DNA of 64,000 nucleotides, from contig NC_049980.1 of NCBI RefSeq assembly GCF_000003815.2, positions 8,729,431 through 8,793,430 of the forward strand, read 5' to 3'. The notes below the pieces were generated by a model. The model searched no databases. It saw nothing but the letters and a program-made list of their open reading frames with translations, and had not been told where the DNA came from. Below, one piece after another: positions 56,801 through 64,000 of this stretch. The position numbers were made by a program, and so were the translations under genes. Positions within the stretch are counted from its first letter, which is position 1; every line of letters begins with the position of its first letter. The DNA is from Branchiostoma floridae. Taxonomy: Eukaryota > Chordata > Leptocardii > Amphioxiformes > Branchiostomatidae.

Positions 56801-59800
56801 TTGACGGTAAATCAATACAATGTAAGTCAACAAAGAAACACATTTTGTGGTCACGGATAGGGAGCGAGTGGCCCAGTGTAACCTGACCTTGGGAAGCTAT
56901 GTTATGGCCATTCTGACTATTATGACATATGGAGAAGGAGGGGGGGGGGGGTACACGGGTATCAGTCGGAACATTAGTAAACAGTAAAGCAATACAATTA
57001 TAGTCAACAAAGCAACACATTTTTTGCGATAGGGTGCGAGTGTCCCAGGTAACCCTGGGAAGAGATATCATGTCCATCCTGTGTTTTGACATATGGAGAG
57101 GGGGGAGGGGGGCACTTATCAGTTGGAACAGTGGTAAACAGTAAATAAATACAATGGCAGTCAACAAAGCAACATATTAGTTGCGATAGGAAGCGAGTGT
57201 CCCAGGTAACCTTGGGAAGAAATATTATGGCCATCCTGTGTTTTGACATATGGAGAAGGGGAGGGGGGCACTTATCGGTTGGAACAGTAGTAAACAGTAA
57301 ATCAACACATTTCGCACGACAACAACAGGATATGGTTTGTTTGACTGAATGATTTATTGTGAATTACCGTTAGGACATGGAACGTGCACGGATTCGATCA
57401 TATCAAGGACGTTATATAACTCCTGCTTAAGCCTGAATAATTGAACCGTTTTTGTTCCCGTCGTCCCGAATATGGGTCAGAAGTTATTAACGTTATGTAA
57501 AGTCTTTCGATTATATTAATGACGTTTCATCAGTAACGTCCTTGAATAAAGATTGTTGGTATGAACGGTATCCTTTTGGTATCCTAAAAGTATAAGTGAT
57601 GCGCGCGTGTATGTCATCCATGTGACCGAATCAATTGTAACATGGCCTTACCTCGGATAAGTAGAACGCCTGCATACGCCTTCAATGATTTAACCGTTTT
57701 TGTTCCAGTCGTCCCAAATCTCGGTCAGATGTTATTACATTAATCCACCAGAGTCCATCTTTCATGTCTTCGCTGATTATGAGAGTACGTGCCGTAAACA
57801 TGACTAACTGGAGGGCACAGCGCGAGGGTTGTATCAACTAATCCAAGTTAAGCCACCGATGTCCATTACTTACCCATGGATCCTGATAGCTACACTCCTG
57901 ATATAGCCACTTTGATGATTAGGGGTTTAAATGGGATAAACCTTTCTGTCTAACCCCCACAGGAATGATATTTGTCATCGTACTGCTTAATATATGCTTA
58001 TGTCACATTTCCAAACCGGAGCCCGGCCGTTCGGCTTTCGGGAAAATAGAGAATGATAAAAAAGACACCAAAATCAACAGAACGTAAAATGAAGAGTCAT
58101 GGCAATAAAGTGTGTGTATTTCTATGTACACATTTTTATTTTTCGTCCCCTAAAACTGCGCGACAGGGCACATGTTTGGAAATGTGACTTAAGCATTACT
58201 CGGCCATGAATGACACAATATTGTTAATATTTTAGATTGAAAGTATCAGCTAATGCAAGATCGTTGCTTCATACGAGGAATGTTATTATGTGTGCCGATA
58301 GCTGATATACTTCAACACTTGCGGGGTCGTTTAATCTGTCATCCATTTAATAAAATATTTTTCACAATTAAGCTGGAGAAATCACTTGGTCTGAAGTACG
58401 TCGAGCTCGAACCCGGTGACGCCATCTTCTTTCACTGCAACCTTCTGCACCGGAGTGACCAGAACCGCAGCGATCGCCGCAGGTAGGACCTGTATGAGTT
58501 GAACAGGTTTGTGGGGTCGTAACGCCTGGGTGTTCGGTCCAGGAACCAGGGGTCCTGGGTTCTAATCAACTGATATGCCACCAATGCTGTGCCCTTGGAA
58601 ATGGCACTTTATAAGACTTTCGTCTCTCCGACATACTTAAACCTCCAATGATATTTACCCGCTGTAAGATATAAGATAGTATCAAAAGCCGACCAAACAC
58701 TGTCCAACCTTCACTCAGATGAATCTTAATCAAAAGCCTTTCGTCAAAACTGCTGAAGTCCGATTCCAGGTGGCGGTTGGACACTGCTTGGCCAGCTTTT
58801 GATACCGTGTTATGCCACCGGTAAATCTGCTTAGAGATTACACATATTTGCCTTTTTCCCTTATTATGTTGAGCATCTCCAGTTCCAGAGGGAAACAAAC
58901 TTTCTTGTCATTTTTATAAATTCGAAATTAGACGGAAACCAATGCATGCGCTGATGTCATCCATACAATTTAATTTCTGTGGCCCTACATGGCGTGCATT
59001 GCTATAGGGATGACATACCATACATGTTCGTAGAATCGATGAAAAACCTTACCTGTACATCAGGGCAGGAACTTGATCGGACCATGTGTCAGAAACCTGT
59101 CTGGTACGTGTCTGGTCTCCGGCCAGAATCGATGTCTACAGGCAGTTTGAGACGTGGTATCGGTGTTCAGGGTGTCAGGATGATACATCAACTTTGCAGT
59201 GCTTGATTGATGAGTAAACTTTAAGCCTAGGTCACACATAACCAAACATGGCCTCCCGACCTTCCCCCAACCGTTTTTGGGAGTGGATCGGTAGCTGGTG
59301 TTCGACCCGGTTGGTTCATGTTCAACTTAGCCAGCCGAACGTTTAGAAATTTTCAAAACATTTGGCTATAGACCTGGTATCTGGAATGGGTTTGCTGGTG
59401 GTTGGGAGTAAGTCAGTAGTACGTGGCCAGGGTGTGTTTTGTAGTCAAATTTGACTCTTAATCTGTAACTGGTTAAACTGCTCTTGACCTACCGACATGT
59501 TTCATTATATGTTGTAATGCAACAAGAGTTTCAGGCAACGATCCCTGTTGTCGGTTCATTTGCTATGGATCCGGAAAAGTTATTGGTCACACGTTTGTTA
59601 CGGGACAAGCGCTATCTTTTTACTATATATGATAACAATACCAACCATAGATTTGGTGTAAAGTGTAGATTATTTCATTATTCAGATGGGCGTTCTTGAT
59701 TGCCTACAACCGTGCCGACAACCTGCCCGTGTGTGAACAGTACACTCCAGAGGACACCACTCTTGAAAAGGTATGGTCTTAGCCACTGAGGACAGAAAAA

Positions 59801-60365
59801 TGACCTGTTAGAATAACAGTAGTTAAAATAAAAGCAGCCTATAGGTGGCATGTATACTAGTATCAATCATCCTGCGTGCCATCCTAGTTAGTTTACCGGG
59901 GCCTCCACACTCTCCCCTCTTCAACGGTCCCTTGTATGTACGGTCTCATTTGGAAAAATGAGCCCCACAAGGTAGTTTATGGCTTTTTTTTCACTTTCCA
60001 GCGTGGCCCCTGCGTGGCCCGTAAGGCACCATGCAGTTGCCAGCCTATTTTGGGGCACGGCCGGGCCCTTGAATTTTTTTAATGGTAGTTAAAATCAACT
60101 CGGGACCTGACAACAATGAGAAGCCGTGACATAATCGAAAAAAAACACCAGTCCACCTGGTTTAAGAGCCCGGGTATAGCTAAAGCAACAACTCTGTGCC
60201 GAAGAAAGGTCGTTGATGCAACGCTTATTGCCGTCCTGTGCCCCACAGTTGCCGAACACCGCAATCCTGGAGTGTCCGTCTGTGATGGACTCAGCCGGCA
60301 GGGACTTCTTCAAGCTGGAGAACGACTTCGCTGTTAGAGTACTGGACAAGGACGTTAAGCCTTAG
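53881..60365 (+). CDS. PhyH-superfamily Fe(II)/2-oxoglutarate dioxygenase (L-proline trans-4-hydroxylase-like), eight exons
   Basis: Exons: 53881-54032, 55148-55340, 55445-55536, 56143-56233, 56627-56713, 58373-58482, 59686-59770, 60249-60365 (TAG stop). Codon phases agree at all seven junctions, giving about 308 aa. Residues about 35-51 read [20 protein letters not shown], the usual start of the double-stranded beta-helix fold. The iron ligands are His142 and Asp144 in [13 protein letters not shown] and His231 in [13 protein letters not shown]. Arg242, eleven residues after His231 as in PhyH, would bind 2-oxoglutarate. [11 protein letters not shown] and [12 protein letters not shown] are further family blocks. 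The set of blocks matches animal proteins annotated L-proline trans-4-hydroxylase-like and PHYHD1-like; the substrate is inferred, not shown. The start is uncertain: ATG 53881 follows an in-frame TAG at 53863, but CAG at 53944-53946 or 53950-53952 could be an acceptor from an unseen upstream exon. The exon 2 donor, AAG|GTCTTA, is weak. Introns contain repeats of families A, B, D, E and J, a SINE and a minisatellite. Confidence 0.93.
54143..54386. mobile_element. Family B TIR element (MITE) in dioxygenase intron 1
   Basis: The left end CCCCCTTTCCACTAG and right end CTAGTGGAAAGGGGG are inverted repeats. They continue into GC-rich subterminal sequence (GTCGCCGCGCTCTC versus GAGAGCGCAGTGCG). The AT-rich core contains the family string TTGTGTGTTTTGTTGTC. 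Confidence 0.8.
54389..54560. mobile_element. Second, reversed family B copy abutting the first
   Basis: Begins CCCCCATTTCAGTGGGCGGC, continues CTGCGGCCTAAATTGGATT, then the core in reverse orientation (GAACAAAACAAACAAAGCG). The right end could not be placed, so it is truncated or heavily diverged. Confidence 0.6.
54958..55110 (+). mobile_element. Family A fragment next to dioxygenase exon 2
   Basis: Contains GGTACTGCAGTACAACTTCC, a GATATC with CTGGACATGGTATGG, then GGGCCACCTAGCGGC. It ends about 38 bases before the exon 2 acceptor, so it supplies much of the region upstream of that splice site. Confidence 0.75.
55763..55822. repeat. (GT)n tract ending in a poly-G run, dioxygenase intron 3
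   Basis: Alternating GT followed by about 17 G residues. Simple sequence. Confidence 0.95.
55838..56060 (+). mobile_element. Family E copy in dioxygenase intron 3
   Basis: Shares TTTGTCCC, GTTGATTTTAA and CGGGGCCCAGCCGTGCCC with copies at 46.0 and 62.5 kb and, inverted, at 60.0 and 61.0 kb. Family E is GC-rich, about 170-280 bases, with no open frame. Confidence 0.65.
56693..57310 (+). repeat. Four-copy minisatellite including an exon end and splice donor
   Basis: Units begin at 56693, 56856, 57028 and 57185 (spacings 163, 172 and 157). Each starts with GATAGG and a relative of the last seven codons of dioxygenase exon 5, followed by GTAACC, then GACATATGGAGA with a G-run, then CAACAAAG. 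Only the first copy is used as exon. Donor-like GT sites recur at 56878, 57049 and 57206. Reading through the first donor meets an in-frame TAA at 56798. Confidence 0.93.
57994..58196. mobile_element. Family J TIR element in dioxygenase intron 5
   Basis: Inverted ends ATGCTTATGTCACATTTCC and GGAAATGTGACTTAAGCAT flank about 160 bases. GGAGCCCGGCCG is internal to the left end. A second copy is at 63.8-64.0 kb. Confidence 0.8.
58525..58625 (+). mobile_element. SINE group 1 fragment in dioxygenase intron 6
   Basis: GGTCCTGGGTTCTAATC is a degenerate B box. It is followed by GCCCTTGGAAATGGCACTTT, like the body of the 63.2-kb copy. Confidence 0.55.
59227..59420 (+). mobile_element. Family D copy in dioxygenase intron 6
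   Basis: Starts TAGGTCACACATAACC, then CTCCCGACCTTCCCCCAACC and GGGAGTGGATCGG. The reverse complement of 37.51-37.66 kb shows the same order. Confidence 0.65.
59938..60110 (-). mobile_element. Family E copy, inverted, dioxygenase intron 7
   Basis: GGGGCACGGCCGGGCCCTTG then GTTAAAATCAACTCGGGACC is the reverse complement of the family E core. The other end has GGTCTCATTTGG. Confidence 0.65.
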
Positions 60366-60941
60366 TATGCCTAATCAAATTAACACCTGCCTGTAACATA
60401 TTTAACACTCTCATTTTAAAGGCTGAAAAATTTCGTCTTCATAGAAGGTTCGTGAATCTTTTTCACAGGCGCAAATTTGTTAAGACAACCTTTTTAGTTA
60501 CAGCCACTGTTTGACATATTGCATAGTTGGAAAGAAAAGACGCTCGGTCCACAGGGGTTTTCAATAAGTCCTAGCCGCTTAGTACTACCAATCATCAGAG
60601 AAACGCAACGAAAGTTTGGCATGATGATGACATGGATATTTAACCACTTTTCTATAGTGATAAATATCAGTTTTATGGATTATGAAAAGTCTGTCTAAGG
60701 ACAGTTGTTCAACCGTTCGCCGTGAAAATCCATTTATCACACCAGAACGTGATGACAGGAAAGTGGAAGGTCGATTATAGCGAGTCTTTTCTGGCAGAAA
60801 CTTGTCACGTCACGTACATGAAACGACTGTCAAACAGTACAGTACTCATTATTAATCAGCGTGACGACGGATGCAGTTACGCACACAACGTCAAAGTTCC
60901 AGAGTCAAACCATTTATATGACAGTGTGTAATTGTAGTAAT

Positions 60942-61115
60942 GCCACGGTCCCATTTGTAAAACGGGCCCCTCCGGATAGTTTACGGGCTGTTTTTCTGCA
61001 CTTTGGGGCGTGAACCCTATGTGGCCCAGTGGGACACCCTGCGGTTACCGGGCTATTTTGGAGCACGGCCGGGCCCTTAGATTTTTCTAAAACTTGAAGT
61101 TAAAATCAACCTGAC
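60942..61115 (-). mobile_element. Family E copy, inverted, downstream of the dioxygenase gene
   Basis: Same order as 59.94-60.11 kb: GGTCCCATTTG, GGGCTATTTTGGAGCACGG, GGGCCCTTAGATTTTT, GTTAAAATCAACC. The two copies are about 1 kb apart in the same orientation. Confidence 0.65.
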
Positions 61116-62149
61116 GCTGTGACCTACCCGTGGAAGCAACGAGCGGTACCTCCCTGGTATCCGGGACAAATTTGCTTCACCCCCTATGGACACCGTGGTG
61201 ATTGTCCTGTGTATTCTGAGCACGTTGGTTACAAATGTGATGGAAGCATCTAAAATTCAAGATGCAGTGTCGTCTCCTGTCGAGTTTACGTAAACATCTA
61301 TGGTACCCTATGTTTTACAATTTTGATTGCTCGCATCGTCGCAAGCATTAAGTACCTCTGATTGGACCTCAAAGAACGCCCTTAGTGATTGATGTCAACC
61401 CTAGTTTTTGCCAAGTGTTAAATATTTATTTTGCAGATACCTTGTAATTTCCGGACCGTCACTTGAATTGCTTTCGAGCTGATATTGATGGACGTTTCTG
61501 ATGCCATCTTACACAAATGTATACAAATTTCAGTTTCATTGATTGCCCAAGGTTTTTGCATGGTTGGATACGCCAAACTATAGCCTTGAGGGACATATGA
61601 TGACTTGCGCCCTCGCAGGCACCGTCTTTGGAAAATACTCTGCCTCATAAGCACAGGACTGCCATCGGCAGGGTAAGTCTGCAAGTCATTCTTTAATTCG
61701 TTTGTTTACTCTAGACATCATTAAGCGTGTTGAAAGGTAAACTCTTGGTTTCAGTGGCCTTTACGACTCCGTAAACTCTGCTGAAATACTTCTCCAAATT
61801 TAAGACTTCTTTCCTTGTCATGAAAGCTTGCTTGAATATTCGTTTTCGTGCTGTACAACTGCGTTGAATAATGGTCAGCATATATATGTGATGGTTCTAA
61901 TCACCGAAATCTGGAACTTCGGCAAGACTTTTTTCGTCAACCTCAAATATTAAAGTCGGCATCTAATAGCGCCGAGGTGATCTAAATTTATGTCTGCCCT
62001 TTGTGCACCAAGTCTAGGAAACAAAAATTCCGCTTTGATATCTCTTTGTCGTCATCAAAACCAATATATCCGTCCTAAATCCTGAGTAGAGCTATCAATG
62101 CATATCTGTTCCCTGTAAATGTATTGTACTGTAACTCTTCTGACCTCAG

Positions 62150-62443
62150 TCAGGCCACAGCTCTCATCAACGTCCCATTCTTCCCCGTTGGTTCTAATAG
62201 CAACCACACCTCCATGACTAGATCCACACATCCCAGGCCTACTGATTGGCCTCGCCTGGCCATGACGAGGTCAACTGTAATCGCCCTTGTGTTGACCTTG
62301 TCTCCTGCCATGTATGTGACAAATATGATCGCTTTAGGATTCCTTACAGGCAAGCTAGCTCCGTTTGACATGATGTCCAAAACTTGGCCTTCATTTGTGT
62401 CCAGGTCAACACCTACTCGAACAGAATGGAATCGAGAGAAGCA
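62150..62443 (-). CDS. Candidate terminal exon of an unrecognised minus-strand gene
   Basis: A minus-strand frame of 97 codons ends in TGA at 62150. It opens right after CATTCCCAG, a possible acceptor (AG at 62444-62445). It holds a moderately hydrophobic stretch (KAIIFVTYMAGDKV) and no domain I recognise. The opposite strand is also open here and no partner exon was found. It may be a chance frame or a relic of a mobile-element protein. Confidence 0.18.
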   Translation of the reverse strand, partial: CFSRFHSVRVGVDLDTNEGQVLDIMSNGASLPVRNPKAIIFVTYMAGDKVNTRAITVDLVMARRGQSVGLGCVDLVMEVWLLLEPTGKNGTLMRAVA

Positions 62444-62507
62444 CTGGGAATGAATGTGACCAGGGCTAGGCTTAGGTTCCAGTTGCGCTGGTGCCTGTCA
62501 GGGATGT

Positions 62508-62790
62508 GGCCCCGGCCGGGCTCCGAAGGCATGAATTTGTCCCGGAGGACTGCCGGATACCGGTGGGTACCCCTCGGTGTTCCCCACGGGTAGGTCACGA
62601 CGTCTATGTGTTGCCGGGTGCCGGGTTAATTTTGAGTCCGACTTAAATTCAAACCGGGGTCCGGTTGGGCCCCAAAATACCCCGGGAGCCGCAAGGTTTC
62701 CCGCAGGGCCACGTAAGGGTCATGCCCGAAAATGCAAAGAACAAAAAACGGCCCGTGAACTGGCCGGCATGGCCAATTTTCCCAATTGAC
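62508..62790 (+). mobile_element. Family E copy, longest in the window
   Basis: Includes GGCCCCGGCCGGGCTCCG upstream, ATTTGTCCCGGAGGACTGC, TTGCCGGGTGCCGGGTTAAT, GGTTGGGCCCCAAAATACC and GGGTCATGCCCGAAAATGC. No coding capacity is seen. Confidence 0.65.
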
Positions 62791-63204
62791 ACCTAAGCCT
62801 TAGTATGTGTTCACAGCCAAGCTAGTTTTCCCCCAATCTGCCGTTGTTGAAGGAACCCATTACAAGTTGGCAAACTCGTGATCTGGCAGACGACCAAGAT
62901 CCGTGACGATCAAAGCGCTGCAATGCGAACATGATGCTATTTCATCATCAGTGTTGATTTCCTTGGCTTAGTTTCAGCAGCATGGTCGAGGACTGCATGT
63001 TATCTCTTTTATGAGTTTCTAACACCACCATCAATCCGGTAATAAAAGGGCGTGCTATGCTGTCAACGTTTTCAACGAGTCGTATCTCGTTCATGTAATC
63101 ACGGGCCTTCGTCAGCATGCCGTAAGACATATTAGCCTAGCTGTCATTTCTCCCGGGCTCCTTTCACTCTAAATTGAAAAGGACTTTGTGAATGCCATCG
63201 TGAG
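62791..63204. other. Intergenic stretch, nothing recognised
   Basis: AT-rich. No open frame with a recognisable product, and no repeat partner found elsewhere in the window. Confidence 0.6.
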
Positions 63205-63440
63205 ATCACGTAGCGTACTAGTAATCGGCAGCGCAATCGGCAGCGTGTTGGGCTCAGGCCAAAGAGTTGCCGGGTTCGAACCCTGCCGTGTCACCGATCT
63301 TGTGCACTTGGGAAAGGCACTTTGCATGACCTCCCCCACTTCACTCAGGTAAAAATGAGTACCTAGTTTTGGCTAGGGACGTCCCTCGTATAGGACGTTA
63401 TTATATTAAGACCGTGCCATAATGGTCAACGTAATGATCG
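63205..63440 (+). mobile_element. tRNA-headed SINE (group 1), best copy
   Basis: GGCAGCGCAATCGGCAGCG resembles an A box and CCGGGTTCGAACCCTG contains an intact B box, about 35 bases apart as in a tRNA. The body has GCACTTGGGAAAGGCACTTT, then CACTTCACTCAGGTAAAAAT, then TAGGACGTTATTATATTAAG. A polymerase III internal promoter is plausible. Confidence 0.8.
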
Positions 63441-63790
63441 TGGACACTAAAGGAAGAAAGAACCGTGTTTAGCATCTTTGGGAACTAACTAGTGATGGCA
63501 CTTCTTTTTGCACTGAACGTGCGATCGAAGCCTTCTACTAGTTCTAGCACTGATTTCTGTTCAGGGCAGCGAGTGCAAGGGGCCCAGTAGCAATACTAAT
63601 CGAATGGCATCCATGCCACTCGCATTTAATCGTTGTCATCTTGAACGATGTTATTAAATTCATATTGATATATACAACCGTATATCAATTATAACGTACT
63701 AAAAGTGCATCTGATTTGTAAATGAGGATGACATCTCCTGTTATAAATGCTCAACATTAGAAGAGTGTTGAAAAACGTTTCCCACTGTGT
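63441..63790. other. Non-coding, nothing recognised
   Basis: AT-rich sequence between the SINE and the family J element. Confidence 0.6.
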
Positions 63791-63996
63791 TGGGCTCCAG
63801 TCACATTTCCAACCCGGGGCCCGGCCGGGATGTTTGCGGAAATGAAAAATCAAAGCGTTTATCAAGGAATATATACGAATTATGCTCATGACTAATTATT
63901 TTACGATCAGCGTGTTCTGTTGTCTTTTATCTCCTACTTTTCGTTCCCAAAATCTGCCCGGCCGGGGTCCAGGTTTGGAAATGTGACCACAGCCTA
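63791..63996. mobile_element. Family J TIR element, second copy
   Basis: The left end GTCACATTTCC followed by CCCGGGGCCCGGCCGGG is mirrored by CCCGGCCGGGGTCC and GGAAATGTGAC at the right. It is about 206 bases with no coding capacity and no clear target duplication. Confidence 0.82.
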
Positions 63997-64000
63997 ACGT

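Larger units (their letters stand above)
60366..62507. other. Intergenic stretch after the dioxygenase gene
   Basis: Apart from the family E copy at 60.94-61.12 kb and the exon candidate at 62.15-62.44 kb, no gene, RNA or clear repeat is seen. No AATAAA lies just after the dioxygenase stop. Confidence 0.6.

Noticed and set aside
63222-63296. tRNA gene
   Set aside because: A- and B-box-like sequences are present, but the acceptor stem is poor and the body continues as a SINE found elsewhere in the window.
1-64000. CRISPR arrays, operons, bacterial or viral systems
   Set aside because: None seen. Tandem repeats here lack CRISPR spacing and the genes are spliced and eukaryotic.

Overview
The window looks like nuclear DNA of a marine invertebrate deuterostome, most likely an amphioxus (Branchiostoma). 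The reasons are spliced genes with GT-AG introns, a very high density of short TIR elements and tRNA-derived SINEs, and a GnRH-type receptor whose intron positions and phases match the vertebrate gene. The species call is an inference from general character. No bacterial, organellar or viral gene is visible.

Layout. Bases 1-46,900 contain no gene I can recognise. They are a mosaic of relics: a dispersed family that I call A (at least 11 copies), several foldback/MITE families (B, C, G, H, I, a hAT-like element), two SINE groups, minisatellites (6.0-6.5 kb, 38.0-38.7 kb, 44.4-44.6 kb), microsatellites, a 1-kb near-perfect palindrome (9.5-10.5 kb), a 100-N assembly gap (29,280-29,379), and one possible hammerhead-like RNA core (19.05 kb).

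Two protein genes are well supported, both on the plus strand. (1) A three-exon class-A GPCR of the gonadotropin-releasing-hormone receptor family (47,485-49,854; 397 aa). It is preceded by two overlapping perfect 35-bp palindromes, and a CA/CG microsatellite fills intron 2. (2) An eight-exon Fe(II)/2-oxoglutarate dioxygenase of the phytanoyl-CoA dioxygenase (PhyH) superfamily, of the type often annotated L-proline trans-4-hydroxylase-like (53,881-60,365; about 308 aa). It has an intact HxD...H iron triad and a 2-oxoglutarate arginine. Its introns carry copies of families A, B, D, E, J and a SINE. A four-copy minisatellite has duplicated the last seven codons of exon 5 together with the 5' splice site. 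The two genes act in unrelated processes (neuropeptide signalling and small-molecule hydroxylation) and simply sit next to each other.

The last 3.6 kb holds further family E and J copies, a clear tRNA-headed SINE and one weak minus-strand exon candidate. All repeat families were defined by reading the window against itself. Family letters are local labels, and identities are by eye rather than by computed alignment.
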